Assembly (NCBI RefSeq): GCF_000182925.2 | Contig: NC_026506.1 | Location: 1,426,001-1,490,000, forward strand | From: Neurospora crassa OR74A | Lineage: Eukaryota; Ascomycota; Sordariomycetes; Sordariales; Sordariaceae | DNA: 64,000 bases | Direction: 5' to 3' | Part shown: piece after piece, positions 1 through 10,402 of the stretch | Position numbering within the stretch: position 1 is the first letter of the stretch | How the letters are laid out: each line of letters starts with the position of its first letter | The notes under the pieces: model-generated | What the model saw: the letters and a program-made list of their open reading frames with translations, nothing else | The model's database searches: none | What the model was told of the DNA's origin: nothing | Translations under genes and position numbers: made by a program

Positions 1-249
1 GACCAAATCTCCTAATGCGTGCAGAAATAGCGATAGAGGTATGTATATCCAAAGCTCAAGGTTCCAAAACTTACCTGGCTCCGACTTTGGAAAGCTTTGG
101 ATAATGACAGTTGCGATAGCACGCGGCAGATGTTCTTCGTCAGAAGACATAGCACTCACGCATGGCCGTGGCCAGGTCTCGGATGAAGGAGCCCTCCAGT
201 CAGCCACAGTCCAACGTCCATATGCAGACGCCGAGCGATGTCCTTCACC

Positions 250-1200
250 CAATCACCATGTCCCATTGGAAATTAGTGACAATGTCTCCCTTTTGGGAGT
301 CTATTATACCCACTCTCACCCAAGTTGGGCAAGCCCGATACTCAGTCATTGCCGCCGGTGGCTTCGGGAATCGAGATTTGTTTCTCAAGGCAATCTTACC
401 CAAGGAAGCAGGCCAGTGTGTGATGAGAACGGGGCGAGGCAACGCATTTCCAGGCACAAAAAGCATGCAAATACAACTTCCCATATGCCTCATGACATGG
501 GTGGTGTTGCCTTCTTCCGTGCCAACGCCAGTCTTACTATCACCACCATCTTGGAGCATCTTCGAGTCCATCGGTGACGAGTTGACATGCCGTCACAACA
601 ATGAGAAGGTGCCTGGGCGCCACGAGTAGACAACCAACAAGCTATGTTCCTCAAGGCAGACAGCAAAAGATCAAAAAATTCCAAGTCTTTGCCATGACAT
701 AAAGTGAAATACGAAGGAGAAATTCCTCGGTCACTATCTTGGCTGTCGCGGCGTAGAGGCTGAGGTGGCAATCGGCAACCCTGATTTGCTGGGCGGTGTT
801 GTTGAAGTGCGAAAGTCAATCCCACATCCGAATCATACCCGTGTAAGCCAGTGGCACCGTTGCAACGGGCGGCCTGGCCTGCGATGCAGCTCATCAATAG
901 TCCTCCGGATGATATAGGTATGTGGGGGCTGTTGTTACCTCGTATATTCGTAAATTCCTTAAACCTTCATCAACGTCCCAATATCAATGTTTCTGTTGGT
1001 GCCGTTGAAAGGCATTTGCAGCCGTTTTTGAACGAGTTTACACACCTTGCCATGATGCATTTGGGAGTATCATGACTCTTTTCATAACCTGTACAAAGTA
1101 AGATGTATGACGATCCACGAATCAGAGCTACGGCATAAAAGCCTAAGAAGATCATCCACGAGTAGGCGGGCATATATCATTGAGCAAGTGCTATCACGTT
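250..1200 (-). other. Exon-like fragments, possible unresolved multi-intron gene
   Basis: Several short open stretches on the minus strand look protein-like and are bounded by plausible splice signals, but I could not join them into one convincing model. Examples are an N-terminal-looking piece starting MPAYSWMIFLGFYAVAL at 1173 (hydrophobic, signal or membrane segment), a piece reading YIIRRTIDELHRRPGRP near 900, and a piece reading VADCHLSLYAATAKIV near 770. GTATGA, GTAAGA and GTGAGA donor-like sites occur between them. No family is recognised. It could be an intron-rich gene, a decayed gene, or chance. Confidence 0.25.
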
Positions 1201-1680
1201 CCCATTCGGAACATCACATAAGACAACGGGATAGCCAAGCTCCATCCTTTGGGGCAAGTCATCCGATAAACGCCATGTTTTGTTCGAAGCAGCCACAGAG
1301 TCCTGTGGGCACCGCCTGACATCTTGCCTCACCGACGCCTGGCAGTTGTTTGCACTCTAATCGTCCCCCACCACCCTTTTGGTTGAGGTGTTTAGCGAAG
1401 GATTGGCAGCGCCTTTCTTTTGGACTTCTTTCACCATTCAAATCAGGATGTCAATTCTTCCTCATTGGTTTCAGCCACGATCTCACAGGTAATGGCACAG
1501 ACAGGCAGCCAGGCACCGAAAGCAGTAATACAGTGGCGCAGGCCAAAGGCCACTTTCGTGTTCAACTTCACAACTACCTGGCATTGTGATGGAGGTGGGG
1601 GACATGGAAGAAATCACCCGAGCACATGCAGAAAATCAGGGTTGGTGGTTTTTTGTTCGGTCAGTAAGTTCCTCTTATCA

Positions 1681-2127
1681 TCAGACATTTTGCCGAATAT
1701 TTCCTCTTAGCGCCTTTGACGCACTGAAAGCTACAATTTTTAAGTGTCCAAACACATGGCGGCGAAAGAGATCGAAATATCCGGCATTGATCCTGCTATC
1801 TTGAGTCTTGAACGTGGACTGAGGGCTACTAGTATCCATTCGGACAACCTCCTCCGCAGGTTCAGACTGTTGAACAGACTCCGTAACGGGAAGCTGTGTG
1901 GACCACCGTTGCAATGGCGAGTTACGGCGAAGCATCATCCCCTTTGCAGCCAGCATTTAGGGGTGGGTGTGTATCTTCCTGGCACTCACGTTGCCTGGAC
2001 CTGCTTCATTGGCTGGATCCTCCAAGGCATCAACGTTGTGGGATCGATTTCGCTGTGACATACGGCGGATATCCCCTTGCTTCACTTTGCCCATCACCTC
2101 AACCTTCAACCGGTTACAGGTACACAT
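1681..2127 (-). CDS. Tentative two-exon hypothetical protein (132 aa)
   Basis: Two exons are proposed on the minus strand, 2127..1990 and 1941..1681. They join in phase across a 48-bp intron with a GTGAGT donor, a CTAAA branch-like site and an AAAG acceptor. The product begins MCTCNRLKVEVMGKVK, runs through DALEDPANEAGPGN at the splice, and ends GNIRQNV. An upstream exon is possible, because the reading frame is closed by a stop just before the chosen ATG. A further 3' piece at 1350-1570 (reading KVAFGLRHCITAFGAW) might belong to the same gene through another intron. No domain is recognised. The call rests only on frame continuity and splice signals. Confidence 0.3.
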
Positions 2128-2748
2128 TCCATCCGACACAGGACTACACACTCGGGTCCGTCAGATACTACCAAACTCGTGGCATATGTGCCCCACAACC
2201 ACCACAGTCTCCTCCTTCGCATGACCATTTCCCCGAGGACACATTGGCGAATACAACGCCTGAACTAGAAGGAGAATGTGACCAAAGTATGGACACCACC
2301 ATCCCTTCTTGGAAATGGTCTCAAACCTACATCTTCTTCACAATCATTGCGCGTAGGAGCATGGCGCAATGAGGAGCGCTCGAGAACATGGAGTTGAAAG
2401 AGGAATGGTGGCCTTGCCACTTTTTCGTTCTGTGATGGAGCTCGGTGTCAGCCCGTTGTAGAACACGAGCAGGCTCTCGTGGGAATTGGTATGGCTTCAG
2501 CTTCCCGGCCTGGAAGGGAAATAACTGTGACGGATGCATGGATAGAGTCGCAACTTTCTCGTGTTCTAACCATCTTGGAAAAGGATAAAGCAGGAGGAGT
2601 TCCTGCAGTGATTTTGTTGTATTCGGTAATCCACTCAGCAATCCTGGGCGAAGGGGCTTCTCTACCTACCTGGCTGCCTTCTTTAGCTCTGCAATTGCCT
2701 ATATAACATTTCTTTCTGAAATCACAGGCTCCTGCATATATCCTTACC

Positions 2749-3933
2749 ATGAAGCTCCTCAGCCCGGCTATTTCCCTTCTGGGTGTAATATCCCAACCTA
2801 TTCTAGCCCAGTTTACTTTCACGTCTACAGTCGAACACAACGGCGTTCCAGTGCCGCAGGCCGAAACTGACCTCAAGCCGTTCAAGCCAGGTACCCTTGG
2901 CCGCATCAGGAGCCGCACAGATGATGATTCGGGCCCCGAGATAGGAACGACAACCCTGAGACGGGTTAAGAGAACCAATCCGACTGCAAATAGTAACAAT
3001 TGGTGTGGTTCTGTACAATCTACAACGTCAAGCAATCAAATCAAGCTCGTCCACGGTACCTTTCAACATCCCACGTGCACTCAGCGGCCCGGCGTCACTC
3101 AGTATCCCCAGGCGGCAGCCGCTTGGATTGGCATTGATGGTGATTCGTGGACTTCGGCATTGCTGCAGGCTGGGACGGTTTGCAAGGTTGGTTGCTGTTA
3201 TGTCTAGCTCGGCTCTTATTTCCCGTGTTTGAACAACAAGAAGTGGAAGAACTAAAAACTAACGATGTTTGCGAGTAGATCAACAACTCTACCGGAATAG
3301 TTGAGTAAGTTACTCTCATCCTCATTCATCACCTTGCAATAGCTTAGCCAGAACTGACATAGCTATGATGCCAACAGAAACGAAGTCTGGTGGCAATGGG
3401 TCCCCAATGGCGCTTACACGATTACCAACATTCCCGTCTTTGCTGGTGATTGGTTTGACATCACCATCAATACAACCTCCTCCACAGCAGCGACCATGTA
3501 AGTGTTGGAAATTTCATCTCCTTCCGATCGTTCAGGCCTCACTGCAGCCTCTCCTCCACTTATCACCCATCTTCATTTCTTTCCCCCTTGATGTATACTT
3601 TCCAACCCAATCAACTCATAACTAACCCCCTCCCCTTGCTCCCTTCTTAGCAAAATCATGTCCAACCGCGGCTACACTTACAGTGTCAATGCCTGGCAAG
3701 GCGCCACCTTGGCGCGCGTAGACGCCGATTGGGTCGTCGAGCGGCCTTACTACGGGAGCACCCTGGCGGGCTTTGCGCAATTCACCCAGGTTTGGTTCCA
3801 GAATGCGTATGCAACGCTCACGAGCGGGACTAGCAGCTTGGGCATTACGGGCGCGAAGCAGTACCAGATTCCGGGCGGGTGTGCGAGCGCAGAGTACGAT
3901 AATTCAAAGCTGTATGCTGCTGTTGCGGCTTAG
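2749..3933 (+). CDS. Secreted G1-family glutamic peptidase (eqolisin), four exons
   Basis: The proposed exons are 2749..3186, 3279..3304, 3378..3497 and 3651..3933, all in frame with GT/AG borders, giving 288 aa. The product is a preproprotein: signal peptide about 1-20, then a propeptide ending at the dibasic KR at 74-75 (Kex2-like). The mature enzyme begins with the family motif SNNWCGS. The catalytic pair of the scytalidoglutamic peptidase family is recognisable: Gln140 in SALLQAG (equivalent to ILQTG) and Glu225 in DWVVERP (equivalent to EFIIEDF). The core motif AWIGIDGDSW is also present. Such enzymes are acid-active secreted endopeptidases that digest external protein at low pH. The second exon is only 26 nt. 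The protein ends YAAVAA. Family assignment is confident; the substrate is unknown. Confidence 0.93.
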
Positions 3934-4489
3934 GAAGAAGGTGTTGAGGGTGAGATGGAGGAGCAGGAGGAGAAAGGACGAATAGTGATTGTTCGATTGT
4001 TTCCTTGGACAAAATTTCGCTTCCGGGGCTTGGATCTCGGTTATAGTTCCAAGGTGATATCTTTTTGGGAGGTAGCTTGACTTTTTGGTGTTGATGGTTC
4101 GGGATGGGGACTGATACTGGACGGGATTTTGTTGCTCTCTAGCCGATGCGCGGATCTTTTGACGTTACTAGTATATTTGACATGGTTTCAGGATCCATAC
4201 ATATCTCAGCAGGCAATTTGCGCTCGATTTATTCGATTTATTCGATTTCTCTCAGCTTTCGACCTTCTTTCTTCATTAAGTGGCGTGGAGATCTGCTGCA
4301 TCCGACTCCGCTTTCGAGTCCGAACATTCCCTACAGACACTCCCCAATTGCGAGCGAAATGCTTGAGTTATCGACACCGCAACATTCGCAAAAAAGAAAT
4401 GGAGAGGCATGATAAGGTGTAGACAGAGGACGATGTTATGAAAAGAGACAGAGGAAGTGATCCACATCTGCAAAAAGCGCAAAAAAAAT
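3934..4489. other. Intergenic, peptidase 3' region
   Basis: No coding signal is seen. Short direct repeats of TTTATTCGAT lie near 4230-4250. The stretch probably holds the 3' UTR of the peptidase and the downstream flank of the tRNA gene, including an A8 run at 4481-4488 that reads as the Pol III T-run on the minus strand. Confidence 0.5.
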
Positions 4490-4584
4490 GCCCAATAACA
4501 GGATTGAACTGTTGACCTTCGCATGGACTTGATATCTCAGACAAGATATTAGTACGACGCTCTAACCAGCTGAGCTAATCGGGC
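4490..4584 (-). tRNA. tRNA-Ile (anticodon AAU) with an intron
   Basis: Read on the minus strand the sequence folds as a full cloverleaf. The acceptor GCCCGAT pairs with ATTGGGC, the D-stem is GCTC/GAGC, and the anticodon stem TCGTA pairs with TGCGA (one G-U). The anticodon loop begins CTAATA and the T-arm is AACAG-TTCAATC-CTGTT. The anticodon is AAU, decoding isoleucine AUU/AUC after inosine modification. An intron of about 22 nt sits one base 3' of the anticodon, the canonical position. Eight Ts follow immediately as the Pol III terminator. Confidence 0.93.
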
Positions 4585-4859
4585 TGTCATGTTATTAATA
4601 GAAAGTTTGTAGATGGGCATTATAAGCCCTCATTGCGGGATCAACTCTGCGTGCTGCTGCTCGCCCTTCCCCCATTGAAAACGCACAATGCCCGAAGAAC
4701 TAGTTTACAAACGGCGCACGCAGTTTCTTCCCACCAGCAGAGAGGTTTATTTAACAAATAATGGAGTCATGTAATTGACATCGTATCTCAAACTTTGATC
4801 TCCCGCTCACAGCGGGCGAGTGCCCAAACCAGACGACAGAAATTCCATCAAGTAGTCAA
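4585..4859. other. Short intergenic between tRNA and secreted protein gene
   Basis: Nothing coding is seen. It probably holds the upstream flank of the tRNA and the 3' UTR of the minus-strand gene that ends at 4860. Confidence 0.5.
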
Positions 4860-5468
4860 TTACCCTACCCACCGCCGTCCCGGCTTCTTATTCTCCTTGA
4901 TTCTCGCCTGGCCCATAACCCCCGCCAACGGCGGCTTCCCTAAACTCTCCGGATCTGGAGCCGGCACTCCACACCTCACCTCCAAGCTTCGCCACTGCCC
5001 CCCAACCGCCCGGTCCTCCTGGGTGAAGACCACCGTGTTCAAGTACCCCGCGCAATTCGGCTCGGCGAACACACGCGCTTCGCAGCCGTCTGACTTGTTG
5101 GCTAGAAAGTTGCCGCAGCCGGCTGTAGAAGAAGAAGGGTTACCGGCGCTGGGGATGTTGTAGCATTGTGGTGTTGTGGTGAGGAGGCTGTTGCCATCTG
5201 GCGAAGTCGAGGGGGGTGGTAGGTCTAGAAGGAGGATAACATGCCCGCGGCAGTGGGTGGGGCCGGGTACACCGGAGAATATAGTAGCGCGGATAGGGAG
5301 GTGGTTGGCGGTTTGGTTGGCGGTTGAATCGCGGTTGATGGTTACTTGGCCATTGTCTTCTTTGAGGTTGGCACCGGCAGGGAGTTGGGGGATCGCGGTG
5401 GCTGTTGGTATGGAAGACGAGGAAAGAAGGGTGAATAGGAGGAGGCTGAGAGATCGTATTTGAAGCAT
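4860..5468 (-). CDS. Small secreted Cys-containing protein (202 aa), unknown function
   Basis: The chosen ATG (5468) opens a classical signal peptide, MLQIRSLSLLLFTLLSSSS, ending near residue 26-30. The same frame stays open farther upstream, but those residues lack the signal character and follow a different composition. The mature part has N-glycosylation sequons (NQT, NKS) and about six cysteines (CRG, QCYN, GCGN, GCEAR, NCAG, RCGV), consistent with three disulfides. The tail is basic (ENKKPGRRW). No enzyme family is recognised. The size and cysteine count fit the broad class of fungal secreted effector-like or wall proteins, which is inference only. Confidence 0.75.
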   Translation of the reverse strand: MLQIRSLSLLLFTLLSSSSIPTATAIPQLPAGANLKEDNGQVTINRDSTANQTANHLPIRATIFSGVPGPTHCRGHVILLLDLPPPSTSPDGNSLLTTTPQCYNIPSAGNPSSSTAGCGNFLANKSDGCEARVFAEPNCAGYLNTVVFTQEDRAVGGQWRSLEVRCGVPAPDPESLGKPPLAGVMGQARIKENKKPGRRWVG

Positions 5469-6038
5469 GTTGATGCGTGTCGCGCGCACGCGGTTCTTGC
5501 TAGGTCTTGGTCGGGTGAGAGTTTTCGGTGTCGATATTGGACGTTCAGGAAGTCGACTCTTGATGAAGATCTTGTTCAGGTGAACACAGGCCATCTTGAG
5601 AGTAGATACGCTGAGGGCGCCAAGAAGATGTTGTTTCACAGCGGTTTCGTTGCGAGTCCCTGAGCGTAGAGTTACATCAACCAGGAGCTTTCCCGATATC
5701 TTATGTTGCATCGTCCGCCCGCTTTTCAAACTCCAAACTTATTGATCGAAACTCAGACAAGTGCTAACAAGACCTCCACATCTCAGCACGACTCACTGAA
5801 GACCAACTCTCATCAACACTCCAAGTACTAATAGCGTTGCTAGGAAAGAAGATACAGCCCAAAGAAACATGTATGTTGATGGTATGAAAAGAAACTGATG
5901 CTTGTTGCTCTATAAAATCCTGAATGCCATCTAACTCTATTAATGGGTATCAATCATTCAAATCGTCTATGATGCCATACCCGGATTGCTGCTCCAGGCC
6001 AACCAGCCCGTTTATCTTCAAAGATTGCGTGTACCGTA
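5469..6038. other. Intergenic 5' of secreted protein, 3' of Ufd1-like gene
   Basis: The stretch contains the promoter/leader of the minus-strand secreted protein gene and, toward 6038, the 3' end region of the next minus-strand gene. No additional ORF is convincing. Confidence 0.5.
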
Positions 6039-8393
6039 TTACTTGCCGAATTTTGTCGGCGCCCAGTCAGCCAACCAGCTTCTGGCCTTTGTAAGATCAC
6101 CACCCTCAGCTTCAAGTGCAGCAATGCACCACTCTCGCTCCCAGACACCTTCTGCAGCCAGCATCTCGGCGGTCTTCTTACGGCGCTGAGATGCCTCATC
6201 GACGCAGAAGTGCATAGGCTTTGAGCAGTCTCTGATGTCTTCCAAAAGTGGCTTCACCAAGGGTAGAGCAGCCGCAGCACTAGAGCCTAGGGGTTCTAGC
6301 CCCTTGTTGGCGCGACCTGTCTTGCACCATTCGTTTTGGCACCATTTCTTACCACAGCCGGTCATCAGCTGAGCGAGGTAGCGCCTTTCGATCCTCCTCC
6401 GCAATGCTTTGCCTTCAGGGTCATACATGCTAACGTAGAGCGGAGAGAAACATAGGCTACAAAGACCGAGGTCGTTACCTGGGCCTTGGCCCATTCGGGT
6501 TCCGCCATTGATTTGCCCACGAGGACCAACACCATGTAGAGTCCGCCCACAGAGCTCGTCTCTGCATACTTCCGGTTTGGGGCGGGACACCTTGTCCAGC
6601 TCATGATTTGTGCTGTGGGCAGCCATGTCCCTCAGACGGACAATGGCTCCGCACAGATGACAATCGGTCGTGCGAGCACCGTCGGCTCGCTCATGGGCGG
6701 TCAGACCTGATATGACAGTCTCTGCCTCCGAAGCTGGACCAAGCGGATCACCTTCCTGAGGAACCTCGAGGTGGCAGAACTGACACAGGATAATTTTGCC
6801 AGGGCACACGGTCGTGCGGTGGCGCGCCAGCTCGGTCATGGATGGGAAAGAGAACGGGCTAGATGGTCCACAAGACTGGCAAACGTGAGTTGTGTGCTGG
6901 ATGTAATCGTGCTTGCTTTTGCTAAATGGTGTTGAGCCATACGCCTCGGGGTGAGTTGGACAGTGCCAGTGGGCAGCCCACTCCTCGGATGATTTTTGAA
7001 AGACATTTTTGCAATGAGGGCAAACAACGTTATTTCGGACGCAGAAGTTCTCGTGTAAAACGATCGTCCGCTTTGGCACGAACTGCAAGCAGTTCTTGCA
7101 CTGCTCTTCGTCGGCATTCTTTGCGGGTGAACTCGCGAGAACAACCGGTGCTGTTGCGGAACCTTGCACCTCTTCAGCCTTGGCTCGGAGAGTGTATCGT
7201 CGAGGTGCGGCCGTGGAAGTAGGCTGATCTGGTATCGAGGAGCCATAAACGGCTATCAGGAGGCTTTCCGCACCCTCGAGTTCAATATTGGCAGGCTGGA
7301 TGATGACGCGCTTTACACCATCTTTTGGCGATGAGAAATCGGCAAAGACATGCTCGTAATCCCGGGGCAGCGCTCGTTGTCGGCTGGACTTGGGGCTAAT
7401 GAGGAGATCAACCTCTTGATCGTCTTCAATCGACAGCTCGATAGCAAGGGGGCGTGACCTGTCCCAGGAGGGTAAAGTATAGTCAACATAGTCCCCTGCT
7501 AAAACTTGACCATGGACATCCTTCCAGATGTCTATTTCATGGCCAATTGAACTGCCAGCCTCCGTCCCCGGTGAATTTTGCGCCTTTTCGGCTATTTGTC
7601 GTAGTGTTTCGCGAGCTTGCTCTTCGTTAAGCGGTTCAATGTCGACCTCGAGATCGGTGTCTACCACACATATGCCGTTACCCTCAGGTTGGAACTTGTC
7701 AACAAGAAAACGGAACTCTTCGCCTTTGACACCCGTAACGGAGAGAATGGAGTCTTTTGTGAGGGTAGTGTAGCTGGCGCGAAGCTGTCTTTCGAGTAAA
7801 GATTTCCAGTCATCTGGGTTGTAGCCAGCCTGGAGGGGACGTAGGCGTAAGTAAGTGCCCTTTGGTAGTTGCCGAGCCTTGACTGTGATTTGGTAACCTT
7901 GGGTCGTCTGGTTGATAGCGTCGTCCTCCGTCAGGTCGATAACCTCTGGCCCATCCGTTTGTGTATCTGCTGGCGGCGAGGTATCCTTGATGTCGTCCTC
8001 ATGGATACCCAATGCTTCGAGAAGGTAAGGGCTCAAGGCAACCTCCCCCTCATTAGCCGAGAACTCCCGTATACCGGCAAAGACAGAATTCCCATTGCTC
8101 TGGTTGATGAGTTGGAACATCAATGGATGCGGTAACTGTTGCGTGGTTTCACGGAAATTTGAGCGTTCTCGACGCGCGGCAGCGACAGAGTATGGATTGT
8201 AAGGGTCGAAGGCGGTGAAAGTATGGGAGTTCGAAGGGGTTGTCGAGATGGTCGTCGAGGCGGAAAGGAGCTGCTCCAAGGCGGACTGCGGGAGAAGAAT
8301 CTTGTCGCCCTGCAAGTCTTTGCTTGCGATCCGCGAGGGGTGCGTAACATTGAACGGCGCCGACCAGTTCAAGTGCACCGATTGTTCAGCCAT
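6039..8393 (-). CDS. Ufd1-domain protein with zinc fingers, AZUL-like and UBA-like tail (784 aa)
   Basis: The start at 8393 (context AATATGG) precedes MAEQSVHLNWSAPFNV; the frame is open upstream but has no earlier ATG. Residues about 1-250 match the Ufd1 N-terminal fold, with the hallmark YLRLRPLQAGYNPDDW and a following Leu/Glu-rich helix. Ufd1 proteins bind ubiquitin chains and Cdc48/p97. A beta-rich middle part follows (about 290-390). Cys/His zinc-finger modules cover about 430-590 (CKNC, CPHC, CQSC, CQFC, CHLC). Residues about 645-690 (CSLC ... GCGKKWC) resemble the AZUL zinc finger. The C-terminus (WCIAALEAEGGDLTKARSWL) resembles a UBA helix bundle. It is much longer than classical Ufd1 (about 350 aa), so it is a distinct fungal Ufd1-like factor rather than the Npl4 partner itself. 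It appears to be a single exon. A role in ubiquitin-dependent turnover is inferred. Confidence 0.85.
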   Translation of the reverse strand: MAEQSVHLNWSAPFNVTHPSRIASKDLQGDKILLPQSALEQLLSASTTISTTPSNSHTFTAFDPYNPYSVAAARRERSNFRETTQQLPHPLMFQLINQSNGNSVFAGIREFSANEGEVALSPYLLEALGIHEDDIKDTSPPADTQTDGPEVIDLTEDDAINQTTQGYQITVKARQLPKGTYLRLRPLQAGYNPDDWKSLLERQLRASYTTLTKDSILSVTGVKGEEFRFLVDKFQPEGNGICVVDTDLEVDIEPLNEEQARETLRQIAEKAQNSPGTEAGSSIGHEIDIWKDVHGQVLAGDYVDYTLPSWDRSRPLAIELSIEDDQEVDLLISPKSSRQRALPRDYEHVFADFSSPKDGVKRVIIQPANIELEGAESLLIAVYGSSIPDQPTSTAAPRRYTLRAKAEEVQGSATAPVVLASSPAKNADEEQCKNCLQFVPKRTIVLHENFCVRNNVVCPHCKNVFQKSSEEWAAHWHCPTHPEAYGSTPFSKSKHDYIQHTTHVCQSCGPSSPFSFPSMTELARHRTTVCPGKIILCQFCHLEVPQEGDPLGPASEAETVISGLTAHERADGARTTDCHLCGAIVRLRDMAAHSTNHELDKVSRPKPEVCRDELCGRTLHGVGPRGQINGGTRMGQGPGNDLGLCSLCFSPLYVSMYDPEGKALRRRIERRYLAQLMTGCGKKWCQNEWCKTGRANKGLEPLGSSAAAALPLVKPLLEDIRDCSKPMHFCVDEASQRRKKTAEMLAAEGVWEREWCIAALEAEGGDLTKARSWLADWAPTKFGK

Positions 8394-10402
8394 ATTGTCG
8401 CGTGCGGCTGTCACACTTTCCAACAACAGCGTATGGTTTCGATTTTATGACGGAGAGCGAGAATCGCGGTGCAATTTTGCAGTGGCTTCGGTGTAGAAGA
8501 ACGATTGGTAGATATTATAGCGGTATTAGTATTATGTGATTTATAGATGTGATAGCAAAGGGCTGCTCGTGGCCGACGGTGTTTTCAGATCGTTCCGACA
8601 GATGCGAATGTTGATGATGACAATGATGATGATGATGATGGAAGAGTCGTGGCGGATTTGCTCGGTTCACTTTGCTCAGTCAGCAGAAGCTTGGTGGGCT
8701 GCGCAATTCGGAAGAAGCCTGAAAGCTTCTTGGAGGTTCCATCCACTTTAACCACAGCTTCGACCAATCACAAGACCAGACTGCTGTTAGTGATCGTCTC
8801 CAACGGACGCTGGTCCGTCTCCATAAAAGGTACTTGAGAATGTACATTTACATTTACACGTGTACGTAATGGGTTCAGTAACTGAAGTATGCTGAGATAT
8901 GATAGCCTCAGACGGACTCTAAAGTCTCACTCATCAGAGTGACTGTTTGCTGGCTCTAGTGTACAAGCAAGACGACTTATCAGGATGAAGTGGTGGCCCA
9001 TATCAAGGAAAATTAGGAAAGATCAAGAGAGAGAACGTCATGATGAAACTGAAGAGTCCAGGGAGCATTCTGGCAGGCAAGGGGAAAGCGAGGCTGACGG
9101 CATGATCTCCGACGCTACCTCTACCCTACCTCAAGTACCCCACCTCTTAGGGTTGGCGGGCAGAGTGGAGCTAGGTCGGGTAGGCAAGGTGGGGTCGATG
9201 CTTATCCTCGACCATGTCACCTCAAACCACCGACCGTCGGAAGCGAAGTGCACACGCCAGAATGACAAGGTTGCCAATTTCTTCCCGTTACCTCCGGCTC
9301 AAATCTACTCTTTCCGCTCGACATCCCAGCACACAGATATCCCCATCTTGTTATTAGGAGGAAATGGTGTCCACGTGTCCAGCACTCCAGGTTGACGGTA
9401 CGCACGCATCTGCATGTCGCCGACTTCAACTCGAGCTTTCCACTGGAACTCAAAGGACACCCCACGTTGCAACGCAGGACCACTTTACTGGTGGCACTCC
9501 GAGTCCGCCTTGATGACCTCCCGTCTGGCCATCTTGCCGCAGTCGCAGCAGCCCATCATCACAAAACTACCTGTCATGGAGCACAAAGCCCTTTAGCATG
9601 ACCTCCGTCCGCGGGGGTGGAGGAGAAGATGCCCGGGAAGGATCCGACATGATGAACCACGGTTCACACAAGGTGCTTAGACGTAGCGCGAAAGCCGGTC
9701 AATATGGAGTATGTATTCTGTAGGTATGTATGATAAACCCTTGACTTGTCGGGGGTTGTTCAACCCCAATATGGCTGCATCACTCCTTGACCAAACATCT
9801 TATCTGATCCCAATGGTCAGTCCAATGGAACTGTATCGCACTGCTATCAAAGGTAATCATGTCGATCCCCGCGGCTCGGATGGTTGACGCACAGACAAGA
9901 CAGATCAGCGGTACTGAATGGAACCCAAAGTCAAACAGGGCGTCGAGCTTTGAGACAAGTCACGCCTCCCAACATCCCCCGTCTTTGTTCACGGCTCCTC
10001 AACCCCACACTATCTGAACTGTATGCAATCCAGATGACAGGTTCACCACCACCATCATCCAGGGTATCATTACAGCTGTAACCTCCATGACGGTCGAACC
10101 GAGTTTCACAGCGTGTCAACGTTGCGGCTTTCAAGTACCACTCAGAATCCACACTATCTGCCGCCGATCGAGACCTTCCCCCTTCCCCCTTGACCCTTGA
10201 ACCTATATCTACATGCATCATCCCTACTCGTGACCGAGACCCTTAACATAGCTGCCCCTGCCCCGAGGAGGTGTTTAAAACTTTTCTTTTCCCTCTCCTC
10301 TACCAGAGCTCTATTTCAACTCATCGTTATAATCGACCCTTCGTTTTACCGCGCAGATATCGTCTCAACTTGCCTCTACATATACGACTGTATACGTGAA
10401 CC
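8394..10402. other. Two-kb divergent promoter region
   Basis: This separates the minus-strand Ufd1-like gene and the plus-strand F-box gene. It holds an ATG-trinucleotide microsatellite near 8612-8641, a TTAGGGTT box near 9147, and pyrimidine-rich sequence from about 10240 to 10400 that is probably the F-box leader. An open stretch at 8985-9395 has no recognisable protein character and I do not call it. Confidence 0.5.
8612..8641 (+). repeat. ATG/GAT trinucleotide microsatellite
   Basis: TGATGATGA, a short interruption, then six perfect ATG units. It lies in the spacer about 220 bp upstream of the Ufd1-like start, in non-coding DNA. Confidence 0.9.

Noticed and set aside
8985-9395. 136-residue open frame
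   Set aside because: Mixed composition, no start context, lies in a divergent promoter.
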